Shown: in pieces, positions 1-5,550 of the stretch
Position numbering within the stretch: position 1 is the first letter of the stretch
How the letters are laid out: every line of letters starts with the position of its first letter
From: Enteractinococcus helveticum
GTDB lineage: Bacteria; Actinomycetota; Actinomycetes; Actinomycetales; Micrococcaceae
DNA: 6,140 bases
Direction: 5' to 3'
Assembly (NCBI RefSeq): GCF_020742345.1
Contig: NZ_DYXC01000071.1
Location: forward strand, 1 to 6,140
Notes under the pieces: model-generated
Database searches by the model: none
What the model was told of the DNA's origin: nothing
The model's input: the letters and a program-made list of their open reading frames with translations, nothing else
Position numbers and translations under genes: made by a program

Positions 1-7
1 AGACTAA

Positions 8-59
8 TTTTCCCAATAAGCTCCTTATTGGGAAAAGTTCAGATTATTTTCCGAATAAG
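8..59. promoter_or_regulatory. Three-copy 13-base motif upstream of fic, candidate operator
   Basis: Seen directly: TTTTCCCAATAAG at 8-20 and its exact reverse complement at 24-36 form a perfect 13-bp inverted repeat around a 3-base loop. A third copy with one change, TTTTCCGAATAAG, lies in direct orientation at 47-59. The cluster ends 25 bases before the fic start codon, so it covers the expected promoter and 5' leader. It could fold as an RNA hairpin, but the separate third copy fits a repeated protein-binding site better. Inference: the winged helix at the C-terminus of the adjacent Fic protein is a natural candidate to bind it and autoregulate. More copies may lie left of the window edge. 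No convincing -35/-10 pair was recognised. Confidence 0.6.
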
Positions 60-84
60 GATTTTAGGTGTGAAAGGTGGCGTA

Positions 85-1267
85 ATGGCGCAGGGTTGGC
101 CGTCAGTGCAATATCAAGAACTTTCCTGGCCGCCACCGGGGCATTCACTCGAGGAGTCATGGTCTAATCGCCGTCGTCGTGCTCATCGCGGGAAATATCA
201 GCAGGCTATTGTGCCAGCCATTGCCGACGCTGAAGTACAGCTCAGTCCAGTTCTAGCATCGGACGTTCAAAACATCACGGATGATCTGACCAGATTTGAT
301 GCCCAGTATCAGGGGGTGCCCCATTCGGGGCTGTATTGCTTCGCAGCGAGTCATCCGCAAGCTCCGAGATTGAACAACTCACCGCTAACGCGCGGCGAAT
401 CCAGCTCGCTCGCCTGGGGGACAAATCCCGCCCGAACGCAACGCTCATTGCTCGCAATACCAAGGCCTTGAAGCAGCACTGCAGCTGGCTGACGCATTAG
501 ATACCGACGCTATTCTTGCCATGCATCACGCGCTGATGGAAGAAACTGATCGGAACGCCGGTAAACTCCGTCAGGAAATAAACTGGATTGGCGGCAACTC
601 TCCAGTTACCGCCATGTTTGTCCCTCCTGAACACACCCAGGTACCAAATGCGCTGAATGATTTGGTCCGGTTTATGGAACGAACAGACGTCGCAGCCATC
701 GTTCAAGCGGCCATGGCTCACGCACAGTTCGAGACGATTCATCCATTCACTGATGGAAATGGCAGAACTGGTCGTGCGCTCATCTCCGCGATATTGCGGG
801 CAAGAGGAACAACTCAAAACTTCACCGTACCGTTATCTTCCGGCCTCTTGAACAACACGAATGACTACTTCAACGCGCTCAACGAGTACCGTCAAGGCAA
901 CGTTGAACCGATCATCCATGAATTCGTTGATGCCGCTCGCCGAGCGATGTCCAACGTTCAAGTCTTGATGCATGACCTTGAACAACTCAAAAATAAAATC
1001 CTGGATACCGGCCATCGCAAAACCAAGAACTTGCGAATCATCGCTGACTTATGCACCACCCAACCAGCGTTCACTGCCCCCATGGTGGAACAAATCGGAG
1101 TTTCAAACTCGAGCGCATATACAATTATCAAACGGCTCGTTAAAGCCAAGATTCTGCGGGATGAAGGCAAGCTGGCGGGTCAATCGGTATGGTCCGTGGT
1201 AGGGCTGACAGATGCACTTGACGCCTTTGCCGAACGTGCAGGGAATCGAACCTCAATGTGGCAATGA
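85..1267 (+). pseudogene. Fic-family adenylyltransferase (AMPylase) gene, broken by two frameshifts
   Basis: Fic proteins usually transfer AMP from ATP to a hydroxyl side chain of a target protein in the cytoplasm. Translation should start at ATG 85, after the AGG of GAAAGGTGG at 72-80. Frame 1 gives the N-terminal region up to about 315, frame 3 continues to about 470, and frame 2 runs to the stop at 1265-1267. One extra G in the G5 run at 312-316 and one after 470 would join them into a 394-residue protein, a normal family length. Landmarks in that joined protein: SSEIEQ at about 93-98, matching the class II inhibitory pattern [ST]xxxE[GN] except for Q at the last place; the complete Fic motif HPFTDGNGRTGR at 220-231 (bases 740-775), including catalytic His; and a winged helix at about 317-372. 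The first frame stops at 469-471. A piece starting at ATG 521 would keep the Fic motif, but I see no ribosome site for it. Real mutations and sequencing errors cannot be told apart from sequence alone. Confidence 0.88.
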
Positions 1268-1282
1268 ACTTCATGACTGCCC

Positions 1283-1310
1283 CTGTGTTATCACAGCATC
1301 GGTTACCGAT
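1283..1310. other. Two small adjacent hairpins after fic, weak terminator candidate
   Basis: CTGTG (1283-1287) pairs with CACAG (1292-1296) around TTAT, and directly after it ATCGGT (1298-1303) pairs with ACCGAT (1305-1310) around one base. They begin 15 bases past the fic stop codon. Neither stem is long and no T-tract follows, so an intrinsic terminator is only weakly supported. Confidence 0.25.
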
Positions 1311-1373
1311 AGCACCCACCAACGCAGTGAAAACGAATGACAGAACAGCAAGGTTAAGTTCGTGTCTTCTAGA

Positions 1374-1443
1374 GAGCTTCCCACTCATCTTCCTACTTAA
1401 CATCCCACAGTGGGAAGTAAGTGGGAAGTTGAGTAGGAAGTTG
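1374..1443. repeat. 70-bp palindromic array A of six 8-mer units
   Basis: This stretch contains the 8-mer C[T/A]TCC[C/T]AC three times forward, spaced 12 bases apart, and then three times inverted, spaced 11-12 bases apart, meeting at the centre CACAGTG. That spacing is close to one helical turn, so a repeating DNA-binding protein would meet every unit on about the same face. It matches array B (1629-1698) without a break over 54 bases (1373-1426 against 1628-1681); array A differs only in the right arm and edge. It sits just upstream of the small frame starting at 1478. Its function is inferred: operator array, or less likely a mobile palindromic repeat. Confidence 0.85.
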
Positions 1444-1477
1444 ATGTCAACGGCTCATAATGAGGGAGAATCCTGGG

Positions 1478-1570
1478 ATGAACGAGCATCTCGAAAGTAA
1501 GTTTGAGCAGAAGTGCGGTGCAAAAAGCAATCAACGAGCTCATTCATCAGGGGATTTTAGAGCCAACTGA
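1478..1570 (+). pseudogene. Short 30-codon frame, possible surviving 5' end of a deleted gene
   Basis: ATG 1478 follows GGGAG at 1463-1467 by 10 bases and opens MNEHLESKFEQ before a stop at 1568-1570. A CATAAT hexamer at 1456-1461 could be a -10, though it lies very close to the ribosome site. The frame begins 34 bases after array A, where a gene controlled by that array would be expected. Its second half overlaps the winged-helix remnant in another frame and reads as unconvincing protein. Inference: the first dozen codons are the original gene start, joined to its 3' end by an internal deletion. A genuine 30-residue peptide or chance is also possible. Confidence 0.3.
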
Positions 1571-1613
1571 GCCTGCTAGGAGCCCGCGGCAACGATATCG
1601 CAGAACTACCTAA
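1512..1613 (+). pseudogene. C-terminal remnant of a winged-helix DNA-binding protein
   Basis: In the frame ending at TAA 1611-1613 the translation contains VQKAINELIHQGILEPT, then ARSPRQRYRR close to the stop. This is the recognition helix and wing of a winged-helix domain followed by a basic tail, and it resembles, from memory, the C-terminal end of actinobacterial AlbA_2/Schlafen-like ATP-binding regulators and some Fic proteins. The domain's upstream helices and the rest of the protein are missing: the frame is closed by a TGA at 1479-1481 and no start codon with a ribosome site serves it. The left boundary is approximate. It lies between the two palindromic arrays, which suits a regulator that once bound them (inference). 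Confidence 0.5.
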
Positions 1614-1628
1614 CTGCTGACATCTGAA

Positions 1629-1698
1629 GAGCTTCCCACTCATCTTCCTACTTAACATCCCACAGTGGGAAGTAAGTGGGATGTTAAGTAGGAAGCTC
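1629..1698. repeat. 70-bp palindromic array B of six 8-mer units
   Basis: This second copy has 67 of 70 bases identical to array A (compare 1628-1697 with 1373-1442), offset by 255 bases. Forward units start at 1632, 1644 and 1656; inverted units occupy 1665-1672, 1676-1683 and 1688-1695. The ends GAGC and GCTC also pair, so B is the more symmetrical copy. It lies 95 bases beyond the hydroxylase stop codon, so the transcript hairpin could also limit read-through from that gene (inference). No start codon with a good ribosome site follows it on the plus strand before the hydroxylase gene. The rest of 1268-1793 outside the listed items shows nothing I can identify. Confidence 0.85.
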
Positions 1699-1793
1699 GG
1701 TAAGAAACCAACAGCGTTGTGTACCCAATGCTTCGGTTGACAGCATGAGAGACACCACTGAGGCTGACGCTGCAGGCAAGACCCTAAGATTTA

Positions 1794-3755
1794 TTAGTCT
1801 TCAACGTGGATGGCCAGCGCGGCACGGTCTGCGATTTCGAGATCGTTGATGTATTCGGCTGGAGCAGTTTCTTGGGTTTCAAGCATGTTATTAGCGAAGA
1901 ATTCAACGAGTTCCTCGCGAGCATCCAGTGGCAGCACACCAGCAACATACATATCTGGACGTACAATGACGATCGCGCCGTCCCTGCTGATTTCACGATC
2001 ACGGAAAATATCGCGGCCATGACCAGCAGCAAAGATCTGGTTGATGTCGATCAGACCATATGGCACCTTGACCGGCTGGAATGCAGCTGGCACGTTGTAG
2101 TGTTCCACTTCGGTGTAGTCCTGCTGGTAAATCACTTTGGTATCAAAGATTGCGTCAGTATCACCATTGGCCGGAGTATAGCGGACCCGCGGGGAGGCTG
2201 GGTCTTCTTGCCACCAGTTGGCAAACTCAGCGGTTGGAGTACCCTCCAGGGCAGGAGCAGCCGAATCGGCAAAGACGTAGACGCGCCAGCGACCATCGGC
2301 TTCGTGGAAGTGGCCCAGGTGGCGCCAGCGGTTATCAGCTCGACGGATAACTTCGGCGGATTTGAAGCGTTTACCCACCGGGAAGCCGGCAGCCAAGTCC
2401 TGGTGCTCGGTACCCATGGTGACCAGATTCTCGGTGTATTCGGTCATAAACCCGGCGGGGAATTCGAAGGTCTTGGTGTAAAACTCTTCGACCTCTTTAG
2501 CGTCATCACCCTGGGTTGCCATGATGCTGGACCACTGTTTATCGAAGTCGATCAGCTCCTGGGCTACCACCGAGCGCTCTTCGGCATAGGTATTCAAAAT
2601 CGAGGCTGGTGCCCGGCCTTCAACCACAGCACCCAGCTTCCACCCGAGATTGAAACCATCCTGCATCGACACGTTCATACCCTGGCCAGCCTTGGCAGAG
2701 TGGGTGTGGCAGGCATCCCCCATGATAAAAGCGTGCGGGGTGCGGGTGTCGCGTTCGTGCTCTGGGACGTCGTCGAAGCCGGTAGCCACACGGTGGGCAA
2801 CCTCGTAAACCGACCACCAGGCCACCGATTTCACATCCAGAGTGTAGGGGTGCAGTACGGCATTGGCATGCGCGATGATGTCATGAACAGGGGTGGCACG
2901 AATGGTCTTGGCATTAGCCTCAGTGACCTCGCCTAAATCAACATACATGCGCACCAGGTAGCCACCCTCGCGCGGAATCAGCAGAATATTGCCCTGATCA
3001 TGCGACTGAATGGAGCACTTGAGCTGAATGTCCGGGAAGTCGGTGTTGGCCATAATGTCAATGACACCCCAGGCGTGCATGGAAGCATCACCTTCAAGGC
3101 GGTGACCCAGCGTCTTACGAACGGTGGAACGGGCGCCATCGCCACCAACCAGGTACTTGGCTTTCACGGTGCGCTCCTGGCCTTTGCGCTCCCCGGCAAC
3201 ATAGCGGATGGTAGCGGTGACCGGGTATTCAGCATCCGGATCAATGTCCGCGGTAACAAATTCCACACCATAATCCGGGGTGGCACGGCCGGGCGCACGC
3301 TGGGCGTCACGCAAGAAGTAGTCCAGAATACGCGACTGGTTCACATAGATGTGCGGGAACTCGGAGATACCGGTGGCGTCATCGGGGCTGCGCGAGGACC
3401 GTACAATCTTGGTGGGATCCTCTTTATCAGGTGCCCAGAACGCCATCTCAACGTTACGGTAAGACTCCTGAATAACTTCTTCGGCGAAACCGAATGCCTG
3501 GAAAGTCTCCACCGAGCGGGCCTGAATACCATCAGCCTGGCCGACCTCAAGACGTCCCGGACGCTTTTCAATGGCGCGCACGTTAATTGACGGGAAGCGT
3601 GACAGCTGTGCCAGCACAACGGCTGCAGCGGGGCCAGTACCCACGATCAAGACATCCATCTCATCTGGAATCTCTTCCGGGCGGTCCACACCGTAACCGG
3701 CTGCCGGTTTAATACGCGGGTCTTGCGAGTTGTAACCCCGGTAATGAAATTGCAT
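1794..3755 (-). CDS. FAD-dependent aromatic hydroxylase, 3-hydroxybenzoate 4-monooxygenase (MobA)-like / phenol 2-monooxygenase family
   Basis: A 653-residue flavoprotein that should use NAD(P)H and O2 to hydroxylate a phenolic ring next to its hydroxyl group, in the cytoplasm. The start MQFHYRGY, the LEVGQADGI and SEFPH segments and the overall length resemble Comamonas MobA (3-hydroxybenzoate to protocatechuate) as I remember it; fungal phenol hydroxylase has the same architecture. Seen: FAD-binding segment VLIVGTGPAA at 35-44, with Ala44 where GxGxxG has its last Gly; the DG motif YLVGGDGARS at 201-210; the GD motif FIMGDACHTHSAKAGQGM at 343-360; and a C-terminal thioredoxin-like dimerisation domain from about 450. 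AAGGAG ends six bases before the ATG, which fixes the start. The gene stands alone, divergent from the IclR gene and probably controlled by it. Family certain; substrate (3-hydroxybenzoate, phenol or resorcinol) unproven. Confidence 0.9.
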   Translation of the reverse strand: MQFHYRGYNSQDPRIKPAAGYGVDRPEEIPDEMDVLIVGTGPAAAVVLAQLSRFPSINVRAIEKRPGRLEVGQADGIQARSVETFQAFGFAEEVIQESYRNVEMAFWAPDKEDPTKIVRSSRSPDDATGISEFPHIYVNQSRILDYFLRDAQRAPGRATPDYGVEFVTADIDPDAEYPVTATIRYVAGERKGQERTVKAKYLVGGDGARSTVRKTLGHRLEGDASMHAWGVIDIMANTDFPDIQLKCSIQSHDQGNILLIPREGGYLVRMYVDLGEVTEANAKTIRATPVHDIIAHANAVLHPYTLDVKSVAWWSVYEVAHRVATGFDDVPEHERDTRTPHAFIMGDACHTHSAKAGQGMNVSMQDGFNLGWKLGAVVEGRAPASILNTYAEERSVVAQELIDFDKQWSSIMATQGDDAKEVEEFYTKTFEFPAGFMTEYTENLVTMGTEHQDLAAGFPVGKRFKSAEVIRRADNRWRHLGHFHEADGRWRVYVFADSAAPALEGTPTAEFANWWQEDPASPRVRYTPANGDTDAIFDTKVIYQQDYTEVEHYNVPAAFQPVKVPYGLIDINQIFAAGHGRDIFRDREISRDGAIVIVRPDMYVAGVLPLDAREELVEFFANNMLETQETAPAEYINDLEIADRAALAIHVED

Positions 3756-3808
3756 TTCCTACTCCTTGTGAACACACTGCCCCGGCGGACGCCGTCGTGA
3801 GCGGAGGC

Positions 3809-3837
3809 TTGCGCCCAACCTCGCTTGTCTCTATAGT
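3809..3837 (+). promoter_or_regulatory. Candidate promoter for the IclR-family gene
   Basis: TTGCGC at 3809-3814 and TATAGT at 3832-3837 are separated by 17 bases, a sigma-70-like arrangement facing the regulator gene whose ATG is at 3915. The -10 overlaps the left arm of the inverted repeat, so a protein bound there would block or modulate it. The -35 matches the consensus in only three of six bases. A comparable pair for the divergent hydroxylase was not convincing. Confidence 0.35.
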
Positions 3838-3866
3838 TGAGACATCATTCTATTTATAGATACAAG
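3824..3866. promoter_or_regulatory. Inverted repeat between hydroxylase and iclR, candidate IclR operator
   Basis: CTTGTCTCTATAG at 3824-3836 and TTATAGATACAAG at 3854-3866 are inverted copies matching at 11 of 13 positions, with 17 bases between them. The two arms lie about three helical turns apart in the only gap between the divergent genes (3756-3914). IclR-family regulators usually bind dyad sites beside the divergent operon they control, so this is the leading operator candidate. Each arm includes TATAGA, so they may also act as paired -10 elements. A separate small hairpin, CGGCG-GA-CGCCG, lies at 3783-3794 in the likely hydroxylase leader. Confidence 0.5.
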
Positions 3867-3914
3867 AATAGCGATGTGGCGTTGAACGCGCAACATTTTA
3901 ACGAGGATCACATC

Positions 3915-4586
3915 ATGACGAGCACTACAAAACAGGCTACGGGTGGATCGCAGACACTAGCTCGCGGCCTGCATGCCCTAGCGTTGATCGGTGAGTCGAA
4001 TACGCCCCTGACAGTTCCCGAAATCGCCGAACAACTGGGGGTCCATCGCTCAATGGCTTACCGGTTAGTGCGCACCCTAGAAGACTTTGGGTTTGTTGAA
4101 CGCAACCGGGCCGGGCGCCTGGAAATTGGGGTACGCATGGCCACCCTGACTCGCAGCATCGCACGCGATCTACAAACCGCTGCCAGTCCCGAACTCGTGA
4201 CGCTGGCTAACTCGTTAGGCATGACTGCTTTTATTGTGGCCTATGACGGCGAACAGGCCGTCACCTTGCAGACCGTGGAACCCCAAAACGCCGTCACCAC
4301 CGTGGCTCAGCGACCGGGCAGTCGCCACCCGATTGATCACGGCGCCCCGGGCAGAGTGATTCGATCCCTATTGAACCCCGACGAATACCCGCCCCAGCGT
4401 TATGAATTCAGCCAGGATGAGGTTTTTACCGGACTCTCCTCGGTAGCCGTACCCTTGCGCACCGCAGATGATCGGCCCGCCTCACTGGCAATTCTCTATG
4501 TCCTAAGCGATTTGGATATCGAAGACGTAGCCGACAGACTCTTGGAATCTGCGCGCCGGATCGAAAGCTTATTGACCACACACTAA
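3915..4586 (+). CDS. IclR-family transcriptional regulator
   Basis: A 223-residue cytoplasmic DNA-binding protein. Residues about 13-75 form the IclR-type winged helix: ARGLHALALI, then TVPEIAEQLGVHRSMAYRLV as helix-turn-helix, then the wing. From about 80 to the end is the ligand-binding domain, with the family's GSRHPIDHGAPGRVI segment near its middle. It is somewhat shorter than the usual 240-260 residues but shows no obvious internal loss. ATG 3915 was chosen because GAGG at 3903-3906 lies eight bases upstream and the IclR homology starts just after it; the frame is open 26 codons further upstream, but that stretch does not look like protein. Its position divergent from an aromatic hydroxylase, with an inverted repeat between, points to control of aromatic catabolism and possibly of its own gene. 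Ligand and sign of control are not visible. Confidence 0.93.
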   Translation: MTSTTKQATGGSQTLARGLHALALIGESNTPLTVPEIAEQLGVHRSMAYRLVRTLEDFGFVERNRAGRLEIGVRMATLTRSIARDLQTAASPELVTLANSLGMTAFIVAYDGEQAVTLQTVEPQNAVTTVAQRPGSRHPIDHGAPGRVIRSLLNPDEYPPQRYEFSQDEVFTGLSSVAVPLRTADDRPASLAILYVLSDLDIEDVADRLLESARRIESLLTTH

Positions 4587-4624
4587 CAATCTGCGTTGCT
4601 GATCGCCACCGGGAGGTGACTATC

Positions 4625-4669
4625 ATGGCCGGAGCCTTCGGTATCAAGACTCACGCGCGACACCACTAA
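4625..4669 (+). CDS. Orphan 14-codon reading frame with a near-perfect Shine-Dalgarno, unknown function
   Basis: GGGAGGTGA at 4611-4619 matches the full anti-Shine-Dalgarno complement at eight of nine bases, and its GGAGG stands eight bases from ATG 4625. The frame reads MAGAFGIKTHARHH and stops at TAA 4667-4669. It begins 38 bases after the IclR stop, on the same strand, and ends before the convergent thioesterase. The ribosome site lies inside a small hairpin, CACC-GGGA-GGTG (4607-4618). No plus-strand gene follows for nearly 900 bases, so a leader-peptide role has no obvious target. It may be a true small protein, or the surviving start of a deleted gene once co-transcribed with iclR. I recognise no family. 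Confidence 0.35.
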   Translation: MAGAFGIKTHARHH

Positions 4670-4677
4670 ACCATCCC

Positions 4678-5307
4678 CTACTGGTGGCCCGCACGCACCG
4701 CAACAAACAGTGCATCGGCTTCGGCACACAGGGTTTCACCGTGCCACATCTGCGCGGACACCAACCGCTTACGCCCTTCAACAGATTCCAGCCGGGCGCG
4801 CAGTTCCAAACGCACCCCAATCGGGGCGACATTGCGAAACTGTGTATTCAAATACGCCGTGCGACACGGGATGCCACGGGGACCTGCGGCCATGCGACCC
4901 ATCGCCGAGTCAAAGATCAGCGAAATCACCCCACCGTGCATCGCCTGATTCATGCCCATGGCAAATAGGCCGGGCTGAAAGTGGGCGTGGAGTTCGTCGT
5001 CGTCAAAATGATCCAGGGTCAACGGTGGGACCAAGGCCTGCGAGTCGGACATCCCCATATCACCCAGTGCATACAGTTGCTCGTACTCCGGCACCTCAAG
5101 CGTTGCCAACAGCTCGGTGAGCTCAGCCAGCTGGGCCTGGATCAACTGTGCTTGAGCAACCTCCGGATTGGCCGCTACCAGGGCGTCTTGGAATTTTCGG
5201 ACCTGCGCCATCATTTCCAGATAGGCCGCCGCTTGATCGGTTTTAGGAAACGGACGACGACGATACTGAGCCATCTCAATGGCATCCATGCGCTGCGAAG
5301 TGGTCAT
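4678..5307 (-). CDS. PaaI-type hotdog-fold thioesterase (4HBT superfamily)
   Basis: A predicted acyl-CoA thioesterase of 209 residues from the chosen start. The C-terminal half is a single hotdog domain (about 105-209). It carries the helix motif HGGVISLIFD (His124, Gly125, Gly126, Asp133), matching the HGG-x6-D pattern of PaaI-like enzymes in which the Asp is catalytic. Residues 1 to about 100 form a helical extension rich in Ala, Gln and Leu; many PaaI proteins are only 130-160 residues, so this is a longer actinobacterial form. ATG 5307 (MTTSQRMDA) was preferred because the sequence is protein-like from there, though its ribosome site is weak. The frame is open up to 5499, with another ATG at 5337. 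The gene converges on iclR and diverges from the LuxR-type gene. In an aromatic setting it may hydrolyse stalled aromatic acyl-CoAs (inference). Confidence 0.85.
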   Translation of the reverse strand: MTTSQRMDAIEMAQYRRRPFPKTDQAAAYLEMMAQVRKFQDALVAANPEVAQAQLIQAQLAELTELLATLEVPEYEQLYALGDMGMSDSQALVPPLTLDHFDDDELHAHFQPGLFAMGMNQAMHGGVISLIFDSAMGRMAAGPRGIPCRTAYLNTQFRNVAPIGVRLELRARLESVEGRKRLVSAQMWHGETLCAEADALFVAVRAGHQ

Positions 5308-5335
5308 TGCACCACAATAGCAAGCCTGCACCGTC

Positions 5336-5350
5336 ATGCCGCCGCGGCAT
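5336..5350. other. Small perfect hairpin in the thioesterase upstream region
   Basis: ATGCCG (5336-5341) pairs perfectly with CGGCAT (5345-5350) around CCG, 29 bases upstream of the chosen thioesterase start. If that start is right the hairpin lies in its leader or promoter; if ATG 5337 is used, it overlaps the start codon. The remaining divergent gap (5308-5550) shows TATGAT at 5486-5491 as a possible -10 for the LuxR-type gene, without a clear -35. Confidence 0.3.
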
Positions 5351-5550
5351 TCGCCCGGCCAGCCAGGGTCACTCAATCCCCGGTGGGTCAGCCCTTCACT
5401 GCACCATATTTCGGCCCGGTCGAGTACAAATTCATCTCTGAAGTCTTTCTCAGCTGTAAAACTATGCGAAATTTGCGGTGCAACGTATGATGAATACAAC
5501 GAAGGCTTTGTAGCAGCAGCCCAAGCCGGTTTAGCTCGATTGAGTCAGGT

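Noticed and set aside
1258..1500. An 80-codon plus-strand frame overlapping the end of fic and running through array A
   Set aside because: Nearly half of it is translation of the palindromic array, and the rest has no protein-like pattern.
1373..1698. CRISPR array interpretation of the repeats
   Set aside because: There are only two long units, each internally palindromic, with a 185-bp interval containing gene remnants; no short regular spacers or cas genes.
1373..1698. Insertion sequence bounded by the two 70-bp repeats
   Set aside because: The copies are direct repeats, no transposase remnant lies between them, and no target-site duplication was seen.
1737..1765. TTGACA at 1737-1742 as the -35 of a plus-strand promoter
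   Set aside because: No -10-like hexamer lies 16-18 bases downstream, and no plus-strand gene follows.
1806..2936. A 376-codon plus-strand open frame lying antisense to the hydroxylase
   Set aside because: It is wholly inside a gene with intact family motifs on the other strand, its translation shows no recognisable domain, and long antisense frames are common in GC-rich codon-biased genes.
3000..3590. A 196-codon plus-strand open frame opposite the hydroxylase N-terminal part
   Set aside because: It is a shadow of the same gene, with no ribosome site and no recognisable fold.
4981..5490. Plus-strand frames of up to 169 codons opposite the thioesterase
   Set aside because: The minus strand carries the HGG-x6-D hotdog motif; the plus-strand translations show no domain.
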